Position numbers and translations under genes: made by a program | In this document: one piece after another, positions 57,550-64,000 of the stretch | Position numbering within the stretch: position 1 is the first letter of the stretch | Layout of the letters: every line of letters begins with the position of its first letter | Notes under the pieces: model-generated | Seen by the model: only the letters and a program-made list of their open reading frames with translations | Database searches by the model: none | Told to the model about the DNA's origin: nothing | Source: JARDZU01 sp963730285 | GTDB lineage: Bacteria; Actinomycetota; Acidimicrobiia; Spongiisociales; ZC4RG35 | Direction: 5' to 3' | NCBI GenBank assembly: GCA_963730285.1 | Contig: CAVSQY010000005.1 | Coordinates: forward strand, 1 to 64,000 | Length of the DNA stretch: 64,000 nt

Positions 57550-58958
57550 CACAGGTCTCGCAATTCCTCGTACGCGCCTTGGATGGCGGCGATGAACCGC
57601 CCTGAGTCGGGAAGGGTGTCGTAGTCGGCCTGGATGCCCCAGAGGAGCCGCCCGTTGTAAGAAAAGAGGGCGACCCCGAGACCGTGCTGTGCCCACAACG
57701 GCACCATGGGGTAGTTGGCGATCATCTCCGACCCGAGGAAGTACATGGGAAATTGCGGACCAGGGATGTTGGTGACCGTCATGTTGAAGGGGCGGATGCG
57801 GGGCCCGACCAGTCTGCTGGCCAGGGAAAGCAGGGTCAGCGGGGTCCCCGAGCTGAGTTCGACCAACGTGGAGGCACCCAGCGCCTGGTTCGTTCGCTTC
57901 AGATTGGAGGTTCCTCTCTTGACCAACTCCATTCGCTCACGGGGGTCTGGCTCGCTGATCGGCAGATCCAACAGCCACATGGCGACCTGATTGCCCAATG
58001 CCCCCCGCTGGTCGGCTTTCCTCGTGGAGACCGGGTTCATGACTCTGAACTCGGCTTCCGAAACGTCGTAGTCGCGATCATCTGTGAGAAAGGTCCGCAC
58101 CGCCCCAGCTGTGATGGCGAGGACCACGTCGTTGACCGACCCACCGAGTTTGCTCTTGATCTGTTTGATCCCATCGAGCGGGAGCTCGGTCCAGTCGAAA
58201 CGGCGATTGGGCCCGATGTCCGGGTTGAGCGGGGTTCGGTCCGACGAGCTCAGCCATCCCGATCGAAGCGAGGACAACGCAGCGGCCGACCGGTCCATGG
58301 TCCGGTCGGCGAGGTCGGCTCCCTCTTTGAGGGCCTCGGAGAAGTGGGAGAGTCGGTCGATCATCCGCCGGGTGAAGCGAGCTGCCTCCGCAACCGCCAA
58401 CTGGCTCGGGGTGGGAGCGGGCCGCGGAGCCCAGTCCGGGATCTCCTCGATCTCGGAGGTGGGAATGATGTTGAGCAGGATGGTGGTGAGGTCGACCCCT
58501 GAGATCCCGTCGATCATGCAGTGGTGGATCTTGGCGATGATGGCGAACCGGTCATCCTCGATCCCCTCGACGATCCACAACTCCCACAGCGGTTTGTTTC
58601 GATCCAAGGGGGTGGAGACGACCCGGCCTGCCAGTGACTTGAGCTGCTCGTTGGATCCCGGCTTGGGCAGCGAGCTGTGGCGGAGGTGGTATTCGAGGGT
58701 GAAATGCTCGTCATCGACCCAGACCGGTCTTCGGTCATAGGGCACCCAATCGAGACGCTGGCGGTATCGGGGGATGTACTGGAGCTTGGATCGGACATGG
58801 GCCTTTATGCGATCGATGTCGATGCCCCCGTCCTCGCCTTTCAACGGCGAGGCATCGAACAAGGCCACACCGGCCACGTGCATGTGACTGGAGTGGGTCT
58901 CGAGGGCTAGAAACGAGGCATCGAGATAGCTGAGGGGCTCGTAGTGGAAATCGCTCAT
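57549..58958 (-). CDS. Wax ester synthase / acyl-CoA:diacylglycerol acyltransferase
   Basis: A 469-residue WS/DGAT, normal length. The catalytic HHxxxDG motif is HHCMIDGISGVDLTTIL, preceded by PLSYLDASFLALETHSSHMH and RPVWVDDEHFTLEYHLRHSS and followed by LGGSVNDVVLAITAGAVRTF and NIPGPQFPMYFLGSEM. It makes triacylglycerol or wax esters from acyl-CoA, a storage pathway common in actinobacteria. ATG 58958 is preceded by AGGGGAGAAC; an upstream in-frame extension is not used. First gene of a three-gene coupled operon. Confidence 0.93.
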   Translation of the reverse strand: MSDFHYEPLSYLDASFLALETHSSHMHVAGVALFDASPLKGEDGGIDIDRIKAHVRSKLQYIPRYRQRLDWVPYDRRPVWVDDEHFTLEYHLRHSSLPKPGSNEQLKSLAGRVVSTPLDRNKPLWELWIVEGIEDDRFAIIAKIHHCMIDGISGVDLTTILLNIIPTSEIEEIPDWAPRPAPTPSQLAVAEAARFTRRMIDRLSHFSEALKEGADLADRTMDRSAAALSSLRSGWLSSSDRTPLNPDIGPNRRFDWTELPLDGIKQIKSKLGGSVNDVVLAITAGAVRTFLTDDRDYDVSEAEFRVMNPVSTRKADQRGALGNQVAMWLLDLPISEPDPRERMELVKRGTSNLKRTNQALGASTLVELSSGTPLTLLSLASRLVGPRIRPFNMTVTNIPGPQFPMYFLGSEMIANYPMVPLWAQHGLGVALFSYNGRLLWGIQADYDTLPDSGRFIAAIQGAYEELRDL

Positions 58959-59071
58959 CCGTTCTCCCCTGAAGCTACCGGAACCCCCGGAGATAGGTGA
59001 GACAGGAAGGCGTGTCCCCGACCGGGCCATGCCGTCGTGTGCCGAATCATCGTCGTGATGGATCCGCTGTC

Positions 59072-59803
59072 CTATAGGTCGGCGCAGGCCTCATAGGTCT
59101 CGACGAGCCAACCACCGTTCAACATCGTGAACCTGACTCTCAACACGACCCAGTCCCTGTCGTTCTCGAATTGGACCGGGCTCGCTTGCGGGTCCACCAC
59201 AGCGAGGTCATTCCAGGCGGGGTGGAACTTGCCCTCGGAGTCGAGGAATGGGTGGAGCGCCTGTGGGATGGTGTCGAAACCTCGAGCATCCTCCCCGTAG
59301 TCGTAGATGGAGCTTTCGGTCAGGTTGCTGGGGCAGGTGAGTCCGTTGATCGGAACACCCTCCTCGGCCGGGATCGTTGTGGTGGAGCTTGAAATCTGGG
59401 AGCCAATTTGCGAAAACGACTCGGTGACGGTTCTTCCGGCGATCGATACCGCGAGCAGAGCGCCAATCGCTCCCAAGATGATCAACACGATGAGCGCGAT
59501 GATGATCCAGCCACACCCACTACGCCGCTGTTGGGCGGTGACCACGGGTGGTGTGCCGTCTGCTGGGGTCGTCGGGTCGGGACGGGTGGCACCGGTCCAC
59601 TTCTCACCGTCCCAGTAGGCTTGATGGGACGCATTGCCGGAGGGATCGTTGTACCAGCCAGGCGAGGTGGGGGCTCCCGAAGAGCTCGTCGCCCCGATCT
59701 CGTCCATCAGCTCCTTTTTGAGACGTGCGTACTCCTCGGAGTTGATCTTGCCCTCGTCCAGCAGCTTCCCCAGACGCTCCAGCTCTTCGAATCGCTCAGT
59801 CAA
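59072..59803 (-). CDS. SHOCT/DUF2510-domain membrane protein
   Basis: A 243-residue protein. The N-terminal SHOCT-like helical domain (ERLGKLLDEGKINSEEYARL, about 8-27) is followed by a DUF2510 motif (PGWYNDPSGNASHQAYWDGE, about 48-67, ending KWTGATR), one membrane helix GWIIIALIVLIILGAIGALL (about 98-117), a short Thr linker (SSTTTIPA) and an outer domain of about 100 residues with two Cys (LTCPSN and YEACADL) that could pair. It is divergent from the TlpA-like gene. The role is unknown. Confidence 0.75.
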   Translation of the reverse strand: MTERFEELERLGKLLDEGKINSEEYARLKKELMDEIGATSSSGAPTSPGWYNDPSGNASHQAYWDGEKWTGATRPDPTTPADGTPPVVTAQQRRSGCGWIIIALIVLIILGAIGALLAVSIAGRTVTESFSQIGSQISSSTTTIPAEEGVPINGLTCPSNLTESSIYDYGEDARGFDTIPQALHPFLDSEGKFHPAWNDLAVVDPQASPVQFENDRDWVVLRVRFTMLNGGWLVETYEACADL

Positions 59804-59937
59804 TGGAAGCTCCCCCTCATGGCGGCGGAATCTAACGGCGCGATATGCCCCACGACGTCGATGTCGAGCTCGAATTCGGATAGGGAATCCGGCTTTCTCA
59901 ACGTCTGCTTTATGTGTGGTATGCCAGGATCCGTCCC

Positions 59938-60534
59938 GTGAGAGCTGTGGTGATGCTGCTTGTGATGGCCCTCGGAGTGGCCGCGTGTGGGCAGGCCAAT
60001 CCCCAAACCGGCGCGCCTGGTATGACCGAGGCTGCGGACGTGGGCACCGAGCCCTCCTCTACCACGACGCAGACGACGATCGCCGCCCTCGATGATTTGG
60101 GACCTGCCCCTCCACTCGAGGACCTGGACGGCTGGCTTCAGTCCGACGTCAGCTCTCTGGAGGATCTGAGGGGCAAGGTCGTCGTGATTCAGTTCTGGAC
60201 ATTCGGTTGCCACAACTGCAAAGCAACGCTTCCCAACCTGGAGGCGCTCTATGCCGAGCATGCCGGCGACGACTTCGAGATCGTCGGGATCCACTCTCCC
60301 GAGTTCGACTACGAGAAGGGCGCTGATGCGATCTCGGCCGCGGCCGAAAAGCTTGGGGTCACCTGGCCCATCGCTCTCGATACCCGGAAGCGCACCTTCC
60401 ATTCCTGGCAGGGAAGCCCGGCCTATTGGCCACGCACCTATGTGTTGGATCGAGAAGGGAACATCCGCTTCGATCACATCGGTGAAGGTGCTTACGACCA
60501 ACTGAATCAGACAGTCGCCACCCTCCTCGGATGA
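59938..60534 (+). CDS. TlpA-like lipoprotein thioredoxin
   Basis: A 198-residue protein with a lipoprotein signal (MLLVMALGVAAC, Cys at about residue 17), a Thr-rich linker (SSTTTQTTIAA), and a redoxin/thioredoxin domain with the CxxC motif WTFGCHNCKATLPNLEALYA (C91, C94), and YVLDREGNIRFDHIGEGAYD. It would act outside the membrane, keeping partner proteins reduced. GTG 59938 is used in place of the upstream GTG because the lipobox follows at the usual distance. The stop overlaps the CcdA-like gene (ATGA). Confidence 0.83.
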   Translation: MRAVVMLLVMALGVAACGQANPQTGAPGMTEAADVGTEPSSTTTQTTIAALDDLGPAPPLEDLDGWLQSDVSSLEDLRGKVVVIQFWTFGCHNCKATLPNLEALYAEHAGDDFEIVGIHSPEFDYEKGADAISAAAEKLGVTWPIALDTRKRTFHSWQGSPAYWPRTYVLDREGNIRFDHIGEGAYDQLNQTVATLLG

Positions 60535-61094
60535 TCCCTGCCCTCCTCGAGGGCGTGGCTCAGTCGCCATTGCCTTGCTCATGGGTGGTGTTGGTCCCTG
60601 CCCTCTTGGTCGGCCTGTCGACATCAAGAGCTCGGGCGCTCGTGGCATTCGCAGGCTGTGTCGCGTTGCTCGCCTGGATCACGGTGACAGGTTGGCTGGT
60701 GTTTCCTCTTTGGATCGCCGGTCTGGCAATGACCGTCGGAGCCGCGCTTTGGTGGCGATACCAGCTGGGCATATGGGCAGCGGTTCTGATCGGGGCTGGT
60801 GCGGCCTGGGCCTGGCAGCCTTGTGTCGGAGAGGAGCTGGCCAAGGCATTGAACACGGCACAGGTCGATCCGTGGGCAGCGCTCCCCGGTCTGGCTGCCT
60901 TCATGGTCGGGGTCGTCTTCGTGGGATTGTCAGTGGGTCAGTTGACCAGAGTGATCGTCGAGCGTGGTCTTTATCTTCGTGTGGGCCGATTCGGCTCTGT
61001 TGTGGTGGGAACCCTCGGAGTGCTGATGCTCGTGGGCTTGTACTCACCTATCTCGTCAGTCCTGGCTCGTTGGAGCACCGCGTGGTGGGCTTGA
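60531..61094 (+). CDS. Small CcdA-like membrane protein (two-cysteine)
   Basis: A 187-residue protein with six or so helices. Two cysteines sit in conserved-looking positions: Cys16 in AQSPLPCSWVVLVPAL and Cys98 in AWAWQPCVGEELAKAL, echoing the PC motifs in helices 1 and 4 of CcdA/DsbD, which carry electrons across the membrane. The protein is shorter than CcdA (about 220-240 residues). It overlaps the TlpA-like lipoprotein gene by 4 bases, so the pair is likely a thiol-reduction relay. The assignment is from Cys pattern and context. Confidence 0.65.
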   Translation: MIPALLEGVAQSPLPCSWVVLVPALLVGLSTSRARALVAFAGCVALLAWITVTGWLVFPLWIAGLAMTVGAALWWRYQLGIWAAVLIGAGAAWAWQPCVGEELAKALNTAQVDPWAALPGLAAFMVGVVFVGLSVGQLTRVIVERGLYLRVGRFGSVVVGTLGVLMLVGLYSPISSVLARWSTAWWA

Positions 61095-61220
61095 TTCTTT
61101 CGGCTCAGATCCCGCCAGGAACCACTCACCTTTCATAGAGGTCCCCGAGGCCATTCGTTGTGTGGCTGGTCCTGGCCTTCTTCTCCTGCTCTCTTCCTGG
61201 GTGCATGGGCCGCCCCTCGT

Positions 61221-62765
61221 CTAGCCGGTCAGGGCTCCCAGCAACCCGTCCAACGGAACGGTGGCGAGTCGGCACCCGACATCGGAAAAGCCGTAGGGCA
61301 GAACTAGGAGGTCACCATGGAGCATGGATCCACACGAATAGACGACGTTGGGCACATAGCCCTCGCGCTCCTCCTCGGTCGGGGTCAGCAATGGCTCCTT
61401 CAGCCGGCCAATGACGTGAGTCGGGTCTTTCATATCGAGAAGCATGGCCCCGAGGCTGTAGGTTCGAAAGGGGCCCACACCGTGCGTGATCACCAGCCAC
61501 CCTGCCTCGGTCTCCAAGGGTGACCCACAGTTGCCGATCCGGCCCAACTCCCACGACATCTCGGGAGACTCGATTTTCTCGGCAGTGTCCCAGATGCGGA
61601 GACTGTCCGACATCATCACGTAGTTGTTCTCCGAGTCGTAGCGGGAAAGGGCGGCATAGCGGCCGTCGATCTTCCGTGGAAATAGGGCAGCACCCTTGTT
61701 CTGAGCGCACGCTCCACTCAGAGTGTCGATGCGGAACGATACGAAGTCAGAGGTCTCGATTAGCTGGGGCAGAACATGCGCCCCGTCGTAAGCGGTGTAG
61801 GTGGCGTAATACGTGGCCGAGCCGTCGTCCTCGAGGAAGCGGACGAAGCGGGCGTCCTCCATCCCTTCGCTCTCTACCGCCGATCCAGGGAATATCACTC
61901 GCTCAGAGAGATCCGAGTCTGGCGGAAATCCGAGCTGGTAGTTGGATGTAGCCAGCCAATGCATGGCCCGGGTGGTGGGGTGCTTGAGGTGGCGGGGGGC
62001 GTGCCTGCCCTCGACCTCGGCTATCGCCGCCTCCAGCTGATGTAACTCGAACCGATCGGGCAAGGTATCGCATACCGACTTGGCGGTCTTGTCGTAGGCC
62101 CTCATCTCCTTGAGCAGGGAACAGAACACCGGCTTGTCGAAGTCCGCCGATCGATGGTGCCCCGTCCGGGCGAAGTTGGTGGGCAAATCGATGGTGAGCC
62201 TGCCGTTCTTGTCGATCAGTCCGCTGCGGAACTCGATGGACGACACGTGACCCTCCCCGATTCCTCGCAGACTGACGATGAACCTCAATGTGCCCTGCTC
62301 CAGGCCCGACTGGTCGGGTGCAGGCACCATCGAGGGATTGGTTAGGGATGCGGCCTCGATCGAGAACTCCCCTGTGAAATAGGCACCGATGAGGAGGCGA
62401 CGCGCCGATGACACCGACTGGAGCCGTTGTGCATCCCCAGGAGTCAGCTGTGGGGCCTCCTCGGCCACGAAACGGAAATGGGCCTCGAGGACGCTCTCGG
62501 TGTCAGGGTGGCGACCTTCGAACCTGGACATGGCCGCCGAAAGGATCGATGTCACCTGTTCCTCGGTCAGCCTGAAGATCCGATCGAGAAGGCCCCCATC
62601 GGGAAAGATCTGTTCATCCGGCAGATACGGTTTGAGAATTACCCGACGCGTGTCGTGCCGGAATTCGATATCGGTTCGATCGACTGGGACCCCCGGAGTG
62701 GTGGATATGTGCGATGGGTTGCTGGTCGTCGCTGGCGCAAGGTCGTCAGAATCGTCCAAAGTCAT
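61221..62765 (-). CDS. GH130-family glycoside phosphorylase/hydrolase
   Basis: A 514-residue protein from ATG 62765. The GH130 hallmark is ATYYATYTAYDGAHVLPQLI, with EGMEDARFVRFLEDDG before it and GSPLETEAGWLVITHGVGPF after it. Family members phosphorolyse or hydrolyse beta-mannosides, releasing mannose-1-phosphate or mannose. The N-terminal 200 residues form an extra helical domain. It ends a minus-strand cluster with a PMM-like HAD protein and a mannose-type cupin, so mannose metabolism is the best context. It overlaps the cupin gene by about 20 bases; a further ATG lies 21 bases upstream. Confidence 0.8.
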   Translation of the reverse strand: MTLDDSDDLAPATTSNPSHISTTPGVPVDRTDIEFRHDTRRVILKPYLPDEQIFPDGGLLDRIFRLTEEQVTSILSAAMSRFEGRHPDTESVLEAHFRFVAEEAPQLTPGDAQRLQSVSSARRLLIGAYFTGEFSIEAASLTNPSMVPAPDQSGLEQGTLRFIVSLRGIGEGHVSSIEFRSGLIDKNGRLTIDLPTNFARTGHHRSADFDKPVFCSLLKEMRAYDKTAKSVCDTLPDRFELHQLEAAIAEVEGRHAPRHLKHPTTRAMHWLATSNYQLGFPPDSDLSERVIFPGSAVESEGMEDARFVRFLEDDGSATYYATYTAYDGAHVLPQLIETSDFVSFRIDTLSGACAQNKGAALFPRKIDGRYAALSRYDSENNYVMMSDSLRIWDTAEKIESPEMSWELGRIGNCGSPLETEAGWLVITHGVGPFRTYSLGAMLLDMKDPTHVIGRLKEPLLTPTEEEREGYVPNVVYSCGSMLHGDLLVLPYGFSDVGCRLATVPLDGLLGALTG

Positions 62766-63096
62766 CCTCGAGACGCTCAATGTCATCCTCGCCCAGATAG
62801 TCCCCACGTTGGACCTCGATGAAGATGAGCAGCGTGTCTCCGTTGTTCCCGATTCGGTGGAGCCCTCCGATCGGGACGTCCACAGCGTCTCCCACTGTCA
62901 CATCGCGCTCGACACCGTCGAGGACCACCTGGCCTGACCCGGTGACTACGTACCAGTGCTCTGATCTGTGGGCGTGGCGTTGGTAACTCAGCCGCTTGCC
63001 CGGCTTGACGGTGATCTGCTTCACCTGATACCCGTCACCGGAGCCGAGCACCGTGTAGCTGCCCCAGGGTCGCTCATCGTGTTGGGGGACGGTCAC
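62746..63096 (-). CDS. Mannose-6-phosphate isomerase type II-like cupin
   Basis: A 116-residue cupin with RPWGSYTVLGSGDGYQVKQI, LSYQRHAHRSEHWYVVTGSG, VDVPIGGLHRIGNNGDTLLI and FIEVQRGDYLGEDDIERLED, the pattern of the C-terminal mannose-6-phosphate isomerase domain of type II PMI/GMP enzymes, here as a stand-alone protein. It would interconvert mannose-6-P and fructose-6-P. The start is GTG. It lies between GH130 and the PMM-like gene. Confidence 0.85.
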   Translation of the reverse strand: MTVPQHDERPWGSYTVLGSGDGYQVKQITVKPGKRLSYQRHAHRSEHWYVVTGSGQVVLDGVERDVTVGDAVDVPIGGLHRIGNNGDTLLIFIEVQRGDYLGEDDIERLEDDFGRF

Positions 63097-63118
63097 GGCT
63101 GGATACTCCTTGGATAGC

Positions 63119-63874
63119 TCAAGACACCTGGATTATCGCTTCGATGGCGAGGGCGGTCTGTTCCCACCCATCGACCGCGATACAATCGATGCCCACGGTC
63201 TTTACCGGGTAGTCGTTGCCACCCTCGTCCAGTTTGTCCCCGAAGAACAGGATGTCTTCGGCGTTCAAACCGAGGACGCTCATCAGCTTCCGCATCCCGT
63301 ACGCTTTGTCTATGCCGGCCTGGGTCACATCGACCGATGTCGTCCCACCAAGATGCACCTCCAGATCGGGCAATAGTTGGGCTGTCCGGTCACGGAGAGC
63401 CTTCTTCTTCACACCGTCGGGGTCCCAGGCGTATTTGGCTTCGGCCGGCGCTTCCTGTCCCAATGCGGAGAAGGTGATCTGACTGCCGCGGTCCTCGATG
63501 ATGTCGCCGTAAGGGCTCGGTTCCCAATATCCCAGCTCTTTGGCGCTCGTGGTCAGGGCATCGACTATCTCGGCTCGTATCTCGGCCGGCAGATCCTCCG
63601 CATACTGGGTGACCCAACGGCACTCCCGATCGTCGAATCGCAGGTATCTGGTCCCTGAGGTGGGCATGATGTGGAGGCGGGACATCTGGCTGGGGGTCAC
63701 GTCGAGCCGGTCGATGACCTGGGTCTTGAACTGGTCGAACTTGCCCCCCGATATGACACACACCTCGTAGTGATCCAGAAGCTCGCGAAGCCGATCCGTC
63801 ATGACGTCGGAAATGGCGGACTTGGTCACGGCCAGGGTGCCGTCGAGGTCGAAGGCGATGAGCCGTCGCTTCAC
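63119..63874 (-). CDS. HAD-IIB hydrolase, phosphomannomutase-like
   Basis: A 251-residue HAD phosphatase/mutase. The catalytic DxD is LIAFDLDGTLAVTKS (Asp 8 and 10), with VCVISGGKFDQFKTQVIDRL, HIMPTSGTRYLRFDDR and the late motif ILFFGDKLDEGGNDYPVK. These match the eukaryotic PMM2 type, including the mutase-specific DRGSQITFSALGQEAP segment, so mannose-6-P to mannose-1-P conversion is likely. The start is GTG. It lies between the pgi end and the mannose-type cupin. Confidence 0.85.
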   Translation of the reverse strand: MKRRLIAFDLDGTLAVTKSAISDVMTDRLRELLDHYEVCVISGGKFDQFKTQVIDRLDVTPSQMSRLHIMPTSGTRYLRFDDRECRWVTQYAEDLPAEIRAEIVDALTTSAKELGYWEPSPYGDIIEDRGSQITFSALGQEAPAEAKYAWDPDGVKKKALRDRTAQLLPDLEVHLGGTTSVDVTQAGIDKAYGMRKLMSVLGLNAEDILFFGDKLDEGGNDYPVKTVGIDCIAVDGWEQTALAIEAIIQVS

Positions 63875-63905
63875 GGATGCTGCTCTGTTGGAGCGCCACG
63901 CCGAC

Positions 63906-64000
63906 TCAAGACCGTCCTCGGCCCTGGCGGTATCGCCGGATCAGTGCGTTGGTGGATGCGTCGTGGCCGAGCTCGGGTGGTGGTCCGGAGGTCAGCTCGC
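63906..64000 (-). CDS. pgi: Glucose-6-phosphate isomerase, C-terminal end (5' truncated by window)
   Basis: Only the last 30 or so codons are inside the window, ending PELGHDASTNALIRRYRQ and GRGRS before the TGA. This DASTN-ALI-xRYR tail is the usual C-terminus of phosphoglucose isomerases (for example DSSTNGLINRYK in the enteric enzyme). It would interconvert glucose-6-P and fructose-6-P and precede the mannose genes on the minus strand, 31 bases before the HAD gene. The bulk lies beyond base 64000. Confidence 0.75.
   Translation of the reverse strand, partial: ELTSGPPPELGHDASTNALIRRYRQGRGRS

Noticed and set aside
61160..61414. Lipoprotein-looking small frame (MWLVLAFFSCSLPGCMGRPS)
   Set aside because: The start looks like a lipoprotein signal, but most of the frame runs antisense to the conserved end of the GH130 gene and is Arg-rich there. 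No ribosome site. The gap 61095-61220 otherwise shows no gene and no clear terminator hairpin.
1..64000. CRISPR arrays, insertion sequences, rRNA genes
   Set aside because: No regularly spaced repeats, no transposase-like frames and no rRNA-like stretches were found on reading through the window.

Overview
The window is a gene-dense, high-GC chromosomal segment of an actinobacterium, most likely from the Acidimicrobiia or a close relative. This rests on family content and gene order: SigH/RsrA-type sigma and anti-sigma pair, DUF2342 metalloprotease, hpt-tilS-ftsH-fol order, radA-disA-carD-ispF-cysS-rlmB order, ClpC with GTG/TTG starts, WS/DGAT acyltransferase, DUF3263, DUF2510, and Thr-rich linkers behind lipoprotein Cys residues or membrane anchors. 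I see no rRNA, CRISPR array, prophage or insertion sequence. Two tRNA genes are present, both for threonine (anticodons CGT and TGT).

Layout. 1-2.4 kb: end of a Tad-type pilus/secretion operon (cpaF end, tadB/tadC-like, Flp-like pilin, two TadE/TadG-like proteins). 2.4-10.4 kb: Cys-tRNA(Pro) deacylase-like ybaK, DNA polymerase X with PHP domain, PIN-PhoH ATPase, topA (minus), tmk and holB. 10.4-10.96 kb: a PD-(D/E)XK nuclease gene broken by a frameshift, then tRNA-Thr(CGT). 11-17 kb: sigma factor and zinc anti-sigma factor, small secreted protein, DUF2342 protein, tilS, hpt, ftsH. 17-18.3 kb, minus: a ribbon-helix-helix protein and a DUF4097 protein, preceded by a possible 28-residue leader peptide and a palindrome. 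18.4-21.7 kb: folate operon folE-folP-(pseudo-phosphatase)-folB-folK, the last fused to an isoprenylcysteine methyltransferase-like domain. 22-25.4 kb: DUF2520 protein, panC, lysS. 25.4-31.7 kb: polyprenyl diphosphate synthase (minus), clpC, M15 peptidase, acyltransferase-3 (minus), YhhQ-type transporter.

31.7-37 kb: nucleoside-type BMP ABC importer. 37-43.9 kb: zinc-ribbon membrane protein (minus), radA, disA, carD, ispF, cysS, rlmB, tRNA-Thr(TGT). 43.9-46.9 kb: DUF3263 protein, LytR_C protein, membrane protein, AI-2E-family permease. 46.9-52.7 kb, minus: complete branched-chain amino-acid type ABC importer (livF,G,M,H,K). 52.9-56.3 kb: anchored beta-propeller-like protein, MBL-fold protein, AlaX-type editing protein, CvpA-CAP fusion. 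56.3-59.8 kb, minus: DMT permease, a 131-residue protein, WS/DGAT, SHOCT/DUF2510 protein. 59.9-61.1 kb: TlpA-like lipoprotein thioredoxin and a small CcdA-like membrane protein. 61.2-64 kb, minus: mannose/hexose-phosphate cluster (pgi end, PMM-like HAD phosphatase/mutase, mannose-type cupin, GH130).

Two patterns run across the window. First, many first-in-operon genes have no Shine-Dalgarno sequence but carry a TAnnnT hexamer 6-9 bases before the start codon, as expected for leaderless transcripts. Second, both ABC importers place a near-perfect 16-18 bp hairpin directly after the solute-binding lipoprotein gene and before the permease/ATPase genes, and the two unrelated binding proteins share an almost identical Thr-rich linker behind the lipid-attached cysteine. 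No single large undescribed system stands out. The most unusual items are the catalytically dead phosphatase-fold protein inside the folate operon, the FolK-methyltransferase fusion, the CvpA fusion to a CAP domain without its histidines, and the ribbon-helix-helix/DUF4097 pair with its own operator-like leader.
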